Below, one piece after another: positions 1 through 13,672 of a DNA stretch of 64,000 nt (the stretch's first letter is position 1; each line of letters opens with the position of its first letter). Made by a program: the position numbers and the translations under genes. The notes under the pieces are model-generated. The model had not been told where the DNA came from. It saw only the letters and a program-made list of their open reading frames with translations, and made no database searches. The stretch is from DATFRY01 sp035489015. Its GTDB lineage: Bacteria > Myxococcota_A > Polyangia > Haliangiales > Haliangiaceae. Where the stretch lies: NCBI GenBank assembly GCA_035489015.1, contig DATHKR010000129.1:62001-126000 (forward strand). The letters run 5' to 3'.

Positions 1-638
<638 letters not shown>

Positions 639-642
<4 letters not shown>

Positions 643-2243
643 GATTTGCCGCGTGGGTCCAAGGATACCGTCTTGAGCTCGCCGCTCACCTCGCGGAACC
701 ACCCGAAGAAGATGAGCAGCTTCTCCTTTCGCTCGGGGGGGAGATAGTCGAAGTTGCCGCCCCGGTCGGAAATCTCCCAGAAATCCTTCGATTGGACCTC
801 CATCAGCTCGTCGCGAATCGACGCCAGCCGCTCCGCCTCCTCCTCGCGCATGTCGTCCCAGACCTTCCGCGCCATCGGCTCGGCCCCGACCAGGAGGTAG
901 TAGGTGGCCAGCTTGAGCTGCGCCTTGCGGACTCCGCGCAGGCTGGCCTCCTGGACCGCCCCCTCCGACGTCTTGGGGTCGACCTCCAGGAAGACGTCGA
1001 GCAGCGCGGCCTCGACCCCGGCCCGGGCCTGGTGGGCGACCTCGCACAGCGCGCCCAGGTCGTAGGCCACCGTCTCGGTCACGAAGGCCAGGCGCCGCTG
1101 GTAGCTGACGTGGCCGTAGTACTTGATGTGCTCGGCGATGCCGAGCGCGGTGGCGCCGTCGCCGGACAGCAGCACCGACTCGGCCATGATCCGGTACTGG
1201 TTGAGGATGGTGTACGCGGTGCGGATGTCGTTCTGGTTGAGCGTGGCGCGCAGGAACGTGTTGAAGAACTTGATCGCCAGGTGCAGCGCCTCCGGCTGGC
1301 TGCGGGCCAGCGCGCGCTCCGCCAGCTGCCGCGTGTTGATGGCGATGACGTAGTTGATGTCGCGCATCGTGCCGAGCGCCTCGGTGTAGATCGACTGGTA
1401 CTGGCGCAGCACCTTGAACTCGAACCAGGTGTGAGCCCGCTCCAGCTCCGAGACCGAGTCGGCCGCCATCGACGCGAAGTCCGGGTTGCCGCGGATGGCC
1501 GGGCCCAGCGCGAACCAGGCCGGCTTCTGCGCCGACTTGGCGTCGAGGTAGGCCAGGGCCAGGTCGCGCAGCGAGTCGACGCAGGCGGTGGCGATGATCT
1601 TGTCCTTCTGGTTGACCGAGTTGATCGCGATGTCGGTCAGCTGCTCGGTGAGCAGCATGCTCTGCTCCTGCCGCTCGCCGGCGGTGTGCTGGCCGGCGCC
1701 GGTCGCGCTCTGCTGGGCGTCGCGCTGGATCCGGCCGACCACGTTCTGCGGCGACAGGAAGCGGAACACGAACGCGAAGTAGGGCCCCATCAGCAGGAAG
1801 CCGAGCGTGGCCACGAACAGCATGGCGATGAGGCTCACCCGCGGCACCCAGTGGGTGTTGACCGCGAACGCGGTCCAGAACCCCATGACGCAGCCGACGA
1901 TGTAGAGCGAGAACACCGCCCGGTTGGAGCGGGTGCGGAAGAACATCTCGGTGATGGCCGGGGTGTAGCGGGTGGCGGCCAGCTGCACCACGATCGACAC
2001 GACCGTGATGATGATGCCGAGCACCGCGGCGATGATGCTGGACAGGACGCCGATCGAGTTCGAGACCGCCTCGCTGTCGAAGCGAAGGTAGTGTGCGATC
2101 GGCCCGGACGAGCCGGCCTGATCGAGGTAGTGGTCGATCCCGTACAGCACCGCCACCACGGCGCCGGCCAGGGACCCCAGGAGGAGCATGGGGTAGAGCC
2201 ACTGGGAGCGCCAGGATGGCTTCGCCACGGGCGGATCGTACAC
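639..2243 (-). CDS. DUF2254-like integral membrane protein
   Basis: 534 residues from a GTG start. Residues about 15-170 hold four hydrophobic segments (near 15-35, 62-90, 108-128 and 137-160), arranged like DUF2254 proteins: a long TM helix running into QLAATRYTP, then FRTRSNRAVFSLYIVGC. The remaining ~360 residues are soluble and helical, with no motif I recognise. The gene ends in an ATGA overlap with the receiver/GAF gene, which suggests a membrane sensor or channel-like protein working with a cytoplasmic regulator; that is inference. It is divergent from coaX with only about 30-50 bases between starts. No Shine-Dalgarno sequence is obvious, so the start is uncertain. Confidence in the gene is high; the family label is moderate. 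Confidence 0.7.
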
Positions 2244-2295
2244 TGCTTTCGGTTTCGGCTACCATCGCCTACTGGTGCACACACGAGAGTCGTCC

Positions 2296-3071
<776 letters not shown>

Positions 3072-3075
<4 letters not shown>

Positions 3076-4202
3076 CCCTGCCGCGCACGCCGCTCGAGCC
3101 GGGCCAGCTCGGCGCCGACGCCCAGCGCGCGCTCGGCTCGCCGGCCGCCCGCATGCTGGCGGCGCGCGGGCTGGTGCCGGTGCAGCGCCCGCGCGACCTG
3201 CTCGGCCTCCTCTACCAGCTCGGCTTCGACCAGGACCTCCGCCTGCGCGAGATGGCGCTCGAGTCGGTGCGCAAGCTGCCGGAGGCGGTGATGCGCGGCG
3301 GGCTGAGCGACCCGGACATCGACGCGCGGGTGCTCGACTTCTTCTCGTGGGCGCTGGGCGGCGCGCCCGGCGCCGAGGCGGCGACCGACCTGGTCCTGCG
3401 CAACCCGGCCATCGCCGACGAGACGGTGGTCGCGCTGGCCGGGCGGGCCAGCCAGAACGAGATCGACCTCATCGCGGTCAACGAGGAGCGCCTGCTGCGC
3501 TGCCCCGCCATCATCAGCGCGATGTACGGCAACCGACTCGCGCGCATGTCGACGGTCGATCGGGTGATCGAGCTGGCGGTGCGCAACGGCGTGCGGGTGG
3601 GCGGAATCACCGCGTGGGAGGAGATCTGCAAGGTCTACGCCCATGGAAGCGATCGCGGGGGAGTGTCCGACGAGGACATGGATGCGCTGTTCGCCAGGGC
3701 GGCCCGGCTCGGCCCCGAGCACGAGGGCGAGCGCGGCGGCGAGATCGTCGAGGTCGACCCGGACGCGCCCCCGCCGACGCCGGAGCCGACCGAGTCGCGC
3801 GAGATCTGGGCGCTGCCGGTGCCGATGAAGATCCGGCTGGCCATCCTGGGCAACGCCTTTGACCGCGCCATCCTGATCCGCGATCCGAAGAAGGTCGTCG
3901 CGATCGCGGCGGTCAAGTCGCCCGGCATGACCGACGCCGAGATCGCCAAGTACGCCGGCCTCAGCACGCTGGCCGAGGAGGTCATCGGCTACATTGCAAA
4001 CCGGCGCGACTGGACCAAGCTCTACAACGTGAAGCTGTCGCTGGTGAACAATCCGAAGTGCCCGCTCGGGATGGCGATGCGCCTCCTGCCGTTCCTGCGC
4101 GAGAAGGACGTCGAGGCGCTGGCCCGGTCCCGGGGCATCCCGTCGGCGCTGTCGGCCCAGGCCCGCAAGCTCACCACCCAGCGCTCGACGGGGAAGCGCT
4201 AG
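3072..4202 (+). CDS. Hypothetical helical-repeat protein downstream of coaX
   Basis: 376 residues from a GTG that overlaps the coaX stop (GTGA). The sequence is alpha-helical and repetitive in character: two blocks of short helices (residues ~30-190 and ~250-370) separated by an acidic, proline-rich linker near 215-245 (VDPDAPPPTPEPTES). The composition recalls HEAT or DUF2336-like repeats, but I cannot assign a family. There is no signal peptide, TM helix or Cys cluster. Strong GC3 and operon position support a real gene. The following gene's GTG overlaps its TAG by one base. A cytoplasmic scaffold role is possible but unproven. Confidence 0.75.
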
Positions 4203-4777
4203 TGCACCGCCCGGGCGAGAACGCCGCCGGGCCGGCCGAGGCCCCTGCGCCGGTGAAGCGCGCGGGGGAGGGCGGGTGGATGGAGCGGCTGGGCGCCGCG
4301 CTGGTCGCGCCGACCCGCGCGCTGGCGGCGTCGGAGACCAGCGCCGGTGCCGGGCGCGCGCCCGCCGACCTCGCGGTGCTGATCCTGGCCGGGTTCATGG
4401 CGACCAGCCTGCCGCGTCTGGTCAAGGCCGGGTGGCTGGTGGCCGACGGGGCGGCGATGGACGGCGTGCACCTGTTCCTGGCCGATCTGAGTGGCGCGCT
4501 GATGGCGCCGCTCCTGTTCGTGATCGTCAGCGGGCTGGCGGTGACGGTCCTGGCCGGCCGGCGCCGCTCGACCGCGGCCGACTTCGACCTGGCCTGCGTC
4601 GCCGCGGTGCCGCTGGCCGCGATCCCGGCGGTGGTGCAGCTGGCTTACCGGATCGGCGCGGCCTCGCCCGGCCTGCTCACCGCGGCGAACTGGGCCGGCT
4701 ACGCGTGGGGCGGGGCGCTGGTGGCGCTGGCGGTGCGGCAGGCGCGCCGGCGCCGGTCGCGCGGAGGGGCGTCGTGA
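4202..4777 (+). CDS. Yip1-like small membrane protein
   Basis: 191 residues from the GTG overlapping the previous stop by one base. An internal ATG at 4279 would begin MERLGAALVAPTRAL and may be the true start. The sequence then shows hydrophobic segments near residues 58-76, 92-118, 127-147 and 160-180 and a basic C-terminus (RQARRRRSRGG). The N-terminal run 'ALVAPTRALAA' followed by several TM helices resembles bacterial YIP1-family proteins, but this is a weak resemblance. It sits between the helical-repeat protein and a thioredoxin-like protein, with a GTGA overlap to the latter. Function unknown. Confidence 0.7.
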   Translation: MHRPGENAAGPAEAPAPVKRAGEGGWMERLGAALVAPTRALAASETSAGAGRAPADLAVLILAGFMATSLPRLVKAGWLVADGAAMDGVHLFLADLSGALMAPLLFVIVSGLAVTVLAGRRRSTAADFDLACVAAVPLAAIPAVVQLAYRIGAASPGLLTAANWAGYAWGGALVALAVRQARRRRSRGGAS

Positions 4778-5361
4778 GCGAGACCGCGAGCCGGGCGAGG
4801 TCCCGCTGGGCCGGCGGCATGGTGGTCGCGGTCATCGCGCTGGTCTTCGCGCTCGATCTGATCGCGGTCGCGCGCAGCTGGGATCGACTGCGACCCATCG
4901 GCGCCGGCGGCGCGGCGCCCGCCATCGATCTGCCCCGCATCGGCGACGACGGTCGGGTCGGTCCGGACCGGGTGTCGCTGGCGTCGCTGCGCGGCCGCGT
5001 GGTCGTGGTCGACTTCTGGGAGACCTGGTGCCGGCCGTGCCGCGAGTCGATGCCGGTGGTCGAGCGGGTGACCGCCCGCCACGCCGCCGGCGGGGTGGCC
5101 CTGGTCTCGGTGTGCAGCGACGGAACCGAGCGATCGGCCGAGGCGCGCCGGCTGGTCGACGACCTGGCCCCGCGCGCGACGCTGCTGGCCGACGACGGCG
5201 CGGTCGCCGATCGCTACGGGGTCGCCACGATCCCGCACCTGGTCGTCATCGCGCGGGACGGATCGATCGCCAGCGTCCACCGGCGCTATGCCGGGGCCGC
5301 CTCGCTCGAGCGCGACCTCGACGCGGCCATCCAGGAAGCGCTCTCGCGCCCGGCCCCGTAG
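4774..5361 (+). CDS. TlpA/ResA-like membrane-anchored thiol-disulfide oxidoreductase
   Basis: 195 residues. An uncleaved N-terminal TM helix (about residues 14-33) is followed by a thioredoxin fold with the active-site motif WCRPC (Cys86, Cys89) in VVVDFWETWCRPC, and the cis-proline segment VATIPHLVVI. This architecture is that of TlpA/ResA proteins, which reduce disulfides in apocytochrome c or other exported proteins outside the cytoplasmic membrane. The substrate cannot be told from the sequence; no cytochrome genes lie beside it, although ccsA is in the window at 50.5 kb. Last gene of the coaX operon; a hairpin with a pyrimidine tract follows about 290 bases later. Confidence 0.87.
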   Translation: MSETASRARSRWAGGMVVAVIALVFALDLIAVARSWDRLRPIGAGGAAPAIDLPRIGDDGRVGPDRVSLASLRGRVVVVDFWETWCRPCRESMPVVERVTARHAAGGVALVSVCSDGTERSAEARRLVDDLAPRATLLADDGAVADRYGVATIPHLVVIARDGSIASVHRRYAGAASLERDLDAAIQEALSRPAP

Positions 5362-5646
5362 GTCGCCGATCCTGGGCCAGCGCGGCGTCGCCGGAGCCGG
5401 GGGACCCCACTGGTGGGGTCTCGAGCAACCAGCGGCAATATCTGTCTTCTCGGTTCTACATATCGTGGAACTGTATCTTTGAGTACTTATGGTTCGTCAC
5501 CAAATGGCACGACACGTGAATGGATGGGCGAGGGGAGGGCGACCTCTCTCTCGACAGTTTGAAAGGCCCCGGTCGCCGCGAAAAGCGACCTGTCTCGCGT
5601 GCGTCCACAACCCCCCCCGTGGGCGCATCGCAGCGATTCGGGGCAG
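5362..5646. other. Gene-free AT-richer intergenic stretch
   Basis: Between the TlpA-like gene and the convergent mutase. 5403-5420 is an inverted repeat with 8-base arms (gaccccac/gtggggtc). From about 5432 to 5520 the composition is visibly more AT-rich than anything nearby. 5505-5520 reads TGGCACGACACGTGAA: the -24 half of a sigma-54 promoter matches well, but the -12 half lacks the key GC. 5571-5590 forms a hairpin (ggtcgc/gcgacc around a loop containing GAAAA). I see no convincing protein gene; the longest frame has no coding bias. Confidence 0.5.
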
Positions 5647-5685
5647 CCGGGGGCTCCATCGGGAGCCCTCGGCTTCTTCTCTTTT
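5530..5685 (+). ncRNA. Candidate small RNA (speculative)
   Basis: A potential transcript starting near 5530, downstream of the sigma-54-like half site at 5505-5520, would contain the 5571-5590 hairpin and end at the intrinsic-terminator-like hairpin at 5647-5672 with its pyrimidine tract. It would be about 150 nucleotides, a normal size for a bacterial sRNA. No known RNA family is recognised. The alternative is that the hairpin simply ends the coaX operon transcript. Confidence 0.2.
5647..5685 (+). terminator. Intrinsic-terminator-like hairpin
   Basis: An 11-base-pair stem (ccgggggctcc / ggagccctcgg, one G-U pair, loop atcg) spans 5647-5672 and is followed by a pyrimidine-rich tract ending in TTTT at about 5681-5685. 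It would stop plus-strand transcripts before the convergent mutase gene, whose stop is at 5703. Confidence 0.55.
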
Positions 5686-5702
5686 CCTGCTCGCCGCTGC
5701 TG

Positions 5703-7334
<1,632 letters not shown>

Positions 7335-7361
7335 GAGGCCTAGTCTATCAAGTCTTCCGGC

Positions 7362-7928
7362 TCACGCGGCGATGGCGCCCAGCTCCGGATCCAGGGCATC
7401 GTGGAGCGCCTTGCGGGCCCGGTGAGTGCGGGTCTTCACCGTCGACACCTGGACCCCGAGGAGCTCGGCGATCTCCGCCTCGCTGTAGCCACCCGCGAAC
7501 CGGAGCCAGAAGACGTCGCGGTAGCGGTCGCCCATGGCGCGCAGGCGGCGGTCGAGCAGCGCGACCCCCTCGCAGGCGGCGACTCGCTCGTCGGCGCCGG
7601 TGGTCGGGTCGACGTGCTCGGTCGCGGGGGCGGACGTCGCGCTGTGCTCCTCGTCGGGGCGGGCCGCGGCGGACACCTCGCGCCACTTGCGCCGCCTGTG
7701 GCGCAGGTACATGAGGGCGGTGGTGGCGGCGACCCGGTACAGCCAGGTCGAGAAGCGAGAGTCACCTCGGAAGCCGTCGCGGTGGCGGTGGGCGAGGAGC
7801 ATCGCGTCCTGGGTCACGTCCTCGGCGGCGTCCTCGTCCTTCAGGTACTTCATGGCGACGGAGAAGATGTACTGCCGTTCCCTCTCTCCCAGGTCGGGGG
7901 ATAGCGCGAGCGTCTTCAGCGTTCCCAT
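7362..7928 (-). CDS. RNA polymerase ECF-type sigma factor
   Basis: 188 residues. Sigma region 2 (about residues 20-85: YIFSVAMKYLKDEDAAEDVTQ, STWLYRVAATTALMYLR) directs -10 recognition, and region 4 (about 125-180: GYSEAEIAELLGVQVSTVKTRTHRARKAL) carries the helix-turn-helix for -35 contact. An Ala/Thr/Glu-rich linker joins them. The ATG at 7928 is chosen because AGGAGG lies at 7934-7939, five bases upstream; a GTG at 7934 would sit inside that ribosome site. No anti-sigma gene is adjacent; the acyl-CoA mutase follows after 27 bases, and a histidine kinase is divergent. The regulon is unknown; autoregulation is possible. Confidence 0.92.
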   Translation of the reverse strand: MGTLKTLALSPDLGERERQYIFSVAMKYLKDEDAAEDVTQDAMLLAHRHRDGFRGDSRFSTWLYRVAATTALMYLRHRRRKWREVSAAARPDEEHSATSAPATEHVDPTTGADERVAACEGVALLDRRLRAMGDRYRDVFWLRFAGGYSEAEIAELLGVQVSTVKTRTHRARKALHDALDPELGAIAA

Positions 7929-7956
7929 GAGCACCTCCTGGTTCGTCTACCCGCCT

Positions 7957-7976
7957 GGAACAGCAAGAGCCGTTCC
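7957..7976. promoter_or_regulatory. GGAAC inverted repeat between sigma factor and kinase genes
   Basis: GGAAC at 7957-7961 and GTTCC at 7972-7976 put an ECF-type -35-like GGAAC on each strand, pointing toward the divergent kinase (plus) and sigma (minus) genes. Clear matching -10 elements are not visible at the expected distance, so this is only a candidate. The rest of the 154-base gap also holds repeated TGGATGG words near 8005 and 8065. Confidence 0.25.
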
Positions 7977-8082
7977 CCGGACGATTCGATTTGTTTCAGC
8001 CGGTTGGATGGCCGCTCGTCCAGCTGAATGGACGGATTCCACGTGGGTGGACGTCCACCGCGCTGGATGGTAGAGAACCGCC

Positions 8083-9314
8083 GTGGCGCTGGTCTACGTG
8101 CTCGACGACGACCCGCTGGCGGCCCGGAGCGCGGCGATCCTGCTCGGTCAGGAGAGCGACCTCGAGGTCGCCAGCTTCACCCGGCTGGGCGACCTGCGCG
8201 CGGCGGCCGAGATCCGCGCACCCGATGCCGTCCTGGTCGAGGTGACCCTCGGCGACGCTGGCGGCATCGACATGGTGGAGGGGATGACGCGCGATGATCC
8301 AGATCTGGTGACGATCGCGGTCACCAGCGCGCGCGATCCGGACGCGACCGCGGCGGCGCTCAGCCGGGTCGGGCCGCTCCGCCACGTGCACAAGCCGTTC
8401 GAGGCGCGCGAGCTCCTGCCGCGGCTGCGCGCCGGGCTGGAGCGGCGCGAGCTGGCCCGCGGGCTGGCGGCGGCCGAGGCGACGCTCGAGCAGCGGGACC
8501 GGGCGCTGCACGCGTCGCGGGCGCAGGTCGAGCGGACCACCGCGCGCCTGGAAGTGACCTCGAGCGAGCTGGCCACCGCGACCGAGCGGCTGGTCGAGGC
8601 CGAGCAGCTCGCCGCGGTCGGACGGGTGCTGACCGGCGTCGCCCACGAGATCACCAGCCAGCTGGCCCTGGTCGGCTACGCCGAGGCGATACGCACCCGG
8701 GTCGGCTTCGACCCGGAGCTGATGGAGCTGTGCGACGTCATCGTCAACGCGCACAAGCGGCTGTGCGCGATGGTCGACCAGATCCGCGACTTCGTGGCCG
8801 AGCCGCGCCGGCGCGGCGACTCCGGCGAGCTGGCCCGCGAGCCGGCCGACGTGATGGCGGTGGTGGACGAGGCGCTCGCCATCCTGCGCTACGACCGCGA
8901 CGTGCGGGCGCGCAACCTGGTCAAGCGCTACCGCGCGCGCCCGCTGGCCGCGCTCCACCGGGAGAAGTTCTCGCAGGTGGTGATCAACCTGGTGTCGAAC
9001 GCGGTGCTGGCCACCCGGTCGGGCGACGCGATCGAGGTCGAGCTCGATGTCGACCCCGGAACCGGCGAGCTGATGCTGACCGTGACGGACCACGGGGTCG
9101 GGATGTCGCCGGCGGTGCTGGCCCGGCTGGGCCAGCCGTTCTTCACCACGCGCGGCGACCGCGGGTCGGGGCTCGGGGTCGGCATCTGCATGCGGATCGC
9201 CGAGGAGCACGGCGGATCCTTGACCTACGAGTCGCGCGAGGGGAGCGGGACCCAGGCGCGGGTCCGGCTGCCGCAGCTCGAGGGCGGGCGGGGCGCGAGC
9301 CCGGAGGAGGCCGC

Positions 9315-9318
<4 letters not shown>
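8083..9318 (+). CDS. Hybrid histidine kinase with N-terminal pseudo-receiver
   Basis: 411 residues from GTG, no TM segment, so cytoplasmic. Residues 1-120 form a receiver-like domain that keeps the acidic cluster (VLDDD) and Lys104 (HKPF), but at the phospho-acceptor place has Glu53 (DAVLVEVTLGD) instead of Asp. A coiled coil (~125-178) leads to a HisKA domain with His188 in GVAHEI, then a HATPase domain with NLVSNAV, the DHGVGM G1 box and GSGLGVGIC. It should autophosphorylate His188 and pass phosphate to a regulator, most simply the sigma-54 regulator that overlaps it by GTGA. The Glu may lock the receiver in an active-like state; that is inference. Confidence 0.9.
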
Positions 9319-10936
<1,618 letters not shown>

Positions 10937-10940
<4 letters not shown>

Positions 10941-11272
10941 GCGAACAGCACGCGGTCGCCAAGGTCTCGGAGCTGGCTCCGGGGCAGCTCCTGCCGGTCC
11001 GGGCGGGCAGCGTGGAGATGATCGTGTACTGGGTGGATGGGCGGGTGCGAGCGGCGCAGCGGCGCTGCCTGCACCAGGGCGCCGACCTGGCGGACGGGAT
11101 GATTCTTCGCGGCTCGATCGTCTGTGCCCAGCACGGGTGGCGATTCGACGCCGAGACGGGAGTCCATGAGATGTCGAGCGAGAACTGCCTTGTGACCTAT
11201 CGAGCGTGGGTCGACGGCGACCAGATCGTCGTCGATACCGCGCCGATCCGACGGGCCGAGGTGCCGCGATGA
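10937..11272 (+). CDS. Small Rieske [2Fe-2S] protein
   Basis: 111 residues from a GTG overlapping the regulator's stop. It has the Rieske ligand pattern: Cys44-x-His46 in CLHQGADL and Cys63-x2-His66 in CAQHGWRFD, separated by 16 residues, within a single-domain beta-rich protein. Such stand-alone Rieske ferredoxins pass electrons to oxygenases or reductases; no oxygenase lies near. There is no signal peptide or TM helix, so it should be cytoplasmic. Its place between a sigma-54 regulator and isocitrate dehydrogenase, with 4-base overlaps on both sides, is unusual. It could act as a redox partner or redox sensor for the regulatory pair; this is inference. Confidence 0.88.
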
Positions 11273-12330
11273 GCGCGCCCGATCAGACGATGAAGTTGCC
11301 GCGGGCCGCGTGGTCGGAGCGGCCGGTGGTCTCGCTCATCGAGGGGGACGGCATCGGGCCGGAGATCACGCGGGCGACCCTGCGCGCGGTCGAGGCGGCC
11401 GGCGGCACGCTCGAGTGGCAGCCGGTGCCGGCCGGGATGGCGGCGGTGGAGAGCGAGAAGGACCCGCTGCCCCAGCGCACCATCGACTCGATCACCACCA
11501 CCGGGCTGGCGCTGAAGGGGCCGCTCGGCACTCCGCTCGGAGGAGGGTTTCGATCGGTCAACGTCACCCTGCGCCAGCACTTCGACCTCTACGCCAACGT
11601 GCGGCCGGCGCGCACGCTGGCCGGCGTGCCGACTCACTTCACCGACGTGGACATGGTGATCGTCCGCGAGAACACCGAGGACATCTACGCCGGCATCGAG
11701 CACTACGTCGACTCGCGCCGCACCGCCGCCGAGTCGATCGCGGTCATCACCCGGTTCGGCTCGGAGCGGATCGTGAAGTACGCGTTCGAGTACGCCCGCC
11801 GCTACGGGCGCAAGAAGGTCACCCTGGTCCACAAGGCCAACATCCTCAAGATGTCGAACGGGCTCTTCCTCGACGTCGGCCGCCAGATGGCGTCGAGCTA
11901 CCCGGACATCGAGTTCGGCGAGATGATCGTGGACGCGACGGCGATGAAGATGGTGACGCGCCCGTCGCAGTTCGACGTCATCGTGACCATGAACCTGTTC
12001 GGTGACATCCTCAGCGACCTGGCGGCCGGGCTGGTCGGCGGGCTCGGCGTCGCGCCGGCCGCCAACTTCGGCGAGGGCGGCTGCGCCATCTTCGAGGCGG
12101 TGCACGGGACCGCCCCGGACATCGCCGGCCAGGGCATCGCCAACCCGAGCGCGCTCATGATGTCGGCCGCGATGCTGCTCGATCACGTCGGCCAGACCGC
12201 GGCGGGCGACCGGCTCCGACACGGCGTCTACACCGCGCTGGCCAGCGACGCGACCCGGACCGGCGACCTGGGCGGCAAGGCCGACACACGGGCGTTCACC
12301 GACGGGGTCATTGCCGCGATGCCCGGCTAA
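11269..12330 (+). CDS. Isocitrate dehydrogenase of the short NAD-type decarboxylating family
   Basis: 353 residues of the isocitrate/isopropylmalate dehydrogenase fold: oxidative decarboxylation of isocitrate to 2-oxoglutarate in the TCA cycle. Visible are LIEGDGIGPEI, the substrate loop FRSVNVTLRQHFDLYANVRP, VIVRENTEDIYAGIEH, the catalytic Lys in VHKANILK, the metal-binding FGDILSDLAAGLVGGLG and FEAVHGTAPDIAGQ. The SxNVxLR pattern favours isocitrate over isopropylmalate or homoisocitrate, which cannot be fully excluded. The coenzyme preference is not certain. It overlaps the Rieske gene by ATGA and ends the operon; the sugar dehydrogenase follows about 30 bases later. Confidence 0.85.
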   Translation: MSAPDQTMKLPRAAWSERPVVSLIEGDGIGPEITRATLRAVEAAGGTLEWQPVPAGMAAVESEKDPLPQRTIDSITTTGLALKGPLGTPLGGGFRSVNVTLRQHFDLYANVRPARTLAGVPTHFTDVDMVIVRENTEDIYAGIEHYVDSRRTAAESIAVITRFGSERIVKYAFEYARRYGRKKVTLVHKANILKMSNGLFLDVGRQMASSYPDIEFGEMIVDATAMKMVTRPSQFDVIVTMNLFGDILSDLAAGLVGGLGVAPAANFGEGGCAIFEAVHGTAPDIAGQGIANPSALMMSAAMLLDHVGQTAAGDRLRHGVYTALASDATRTGDLGGKADTRAFTDGVIAAMPG

Positions 12331-12362
12331 CGGTCGGGCGGCCTGGCCGTCTTCATGTGGGT

Positions 12363-13670
12363 ATGGCTGGAGCGAGAGGGCTGTCTCCGCGCATGACGGT
12401 CGTCCGAGGCGCGCTGCTGGCGGTCGCGGTCACCGTCGGGCTGGCCTGCTCGCGCGGTGAGCCGGGCGGCGGGGCCGATCCGCCGGCCGGGGACGATCCC
12501 GGCGACCCCGGCGACCCGACGCTCACCTCGGGCGACGGATCTGCATCGTCGGCCGCGCGGCCGCGGCGAGGTCATCCGGCCACCGTCAGGCGGGTCGAGG
12601 TGGTGCCGCCCGGGCTGGCGCGACTGGTCAGGCTCGAGCGGGTGGTGAACGGGCTGGATCACCCGCTCGCGCTGGAGGTGGCGCCGGGCGACCGCTCGGG
12701 CCGGCTGTTCGTGGTCGAGCGAGGCGGCCGGGTGCTCCTCCTGCGCGGCGGAACCGTCTCGCCGGCGCCGTTCCTCGACCTCGGCTCGCTGGTCAGCCGT
12801 GACCACGAGGAGCGTGGGCTGCTCGGGCTCGCGTTTCACCCGGACTACGCCCGCAGCGGGCGCTTCTTCGTCAACTACACCGACCGCTCCGGCGACACGC
12901 GGGTCGTCGAGTACCGGGTGTCGCGCGCGGATCCGGACCGGGCCGACCCGGCCTCCGCCCGCCTCCTCTTCCACCTCGACCAGCCCTACGCCAACCACAA
13001 CGGCGGCGGGCTGGAATTCGGGCCCGACGGCATGCTGTGGATCGGGACCGGCGACGGCGGGTCGGCCGGCGATCCGCTCCGCGCCGGCCAGGACCGCAAG
13101 AAGCTGCTGGCCAAGATGCTGCGCATCGACGTCGGTGCCCGCTCGCCGGCGCCCGAGGTGGTGATGATCGGCCTGCGCAATCCGTGGCGATACTGGTTCG
13201 ACACCACCGGCGACCTCTACATCGGCGACGTCGGGCAGGACGCGTGGGAGGAGATCGACGTGGTGGCGCGGGCCGATCTCGTCGGCGCGAACCTGGGCTG
13301 GAGCGAGGCCGAGGGCGACCACTGCTATCGCGGTCGCCGGTGCAACCTCGACCGGTTCGTGCCGCCGGCGGTCGAGTACCACCACCGGGCCGGCTGCTCG
13401 GTCACCGGCGGCGAGGTGTACCGCGGGCGCGCGCTACCCGAGCTGGTCGGGGTCTACTTCTACGCCGACTACTGCACGGCGCTGGTGCGCAGCTTCCGCT
13501 GGACGCGCCAGGGCGGGGCGACCGAGCACCGCGACTGGAAGCCGGTGCTCGACCCGGGCTACCGCCTGTCGACCCTCGCGTCGTTCGGCCACGACGCCGC
13601 CGGCGAGCTCTACCTGGTCTCGCTCGACGGCGCGATCTTCAAGCTGGTCCGCGCCGGCGCCGCCCGCTGA
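12363..13670 (+). CDS. PQQ-dependent soluble aldose dehydrogenase-like lipoprotein
   Basis: 435 residues. A basic n-region and hydrophobic stretch end in a lipobox (GLAC, Cys29), so it is probably a membrane-anchored exported lipoprotein. The mature part is a six-bladed beta-propeller of the glucose/sorbosone (aldose sugar) dehydrogenase family: HPLALEVAPGDRSGRLFVVER, EERGLLGLAFHPDY, NHNGGGLEFGPDGMLWIGTGDGG, GLRNPWRYWFD and LYIGDVGQDAWEEID. Members oxidise sugars with PQQ, but many homologues are uncharacterised. Starts at 12357 (GTG), 12363 or 12393 (ATG) are all possible; none has a strong ribosome site and all keep the signal peptide. It is convergent with the DJ-1 gene two bases away. Confidence 0.85.
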   Translation: MAGARGLSPRMTVVRGALLAVAVTVGLACSRGEPGGGADPPAGDDPGDPGDPTLTSGDGSASSAARPRRGHPATVRRVEVVPPGLARLVRLERVVNGLDHPLALEVAPGDRSGRLFVVERGGRVLLLRGGTVSPAPFLDLGSLVSRDHEERGLLGLAFHPDYARSGRFFVNYTDRSGDTRVVEYRVSRADPDRADPASARLLFHLDQPYANHNGGGLEFGPDGMLWIGTGDGGSAGDPLRAGQDRKKLLAKMLRIDVGARSPAPEVVMIGLRNPWRYWFDTTGDLYIGDVGQDAWEEIDVVARADLVGANLGWSEAEGDHCYRGRRCNLDRFVPPAVEYHHRAGCSVTGGEVYRGRALPELVGVYFYADYCTALVRSFRWTRQGGATEHRDWKPVLDPGYRLSTLASFGHDAAGELYLVSLDGAIFKLVRAGAAR

Positions 13671-13672
13671 GG

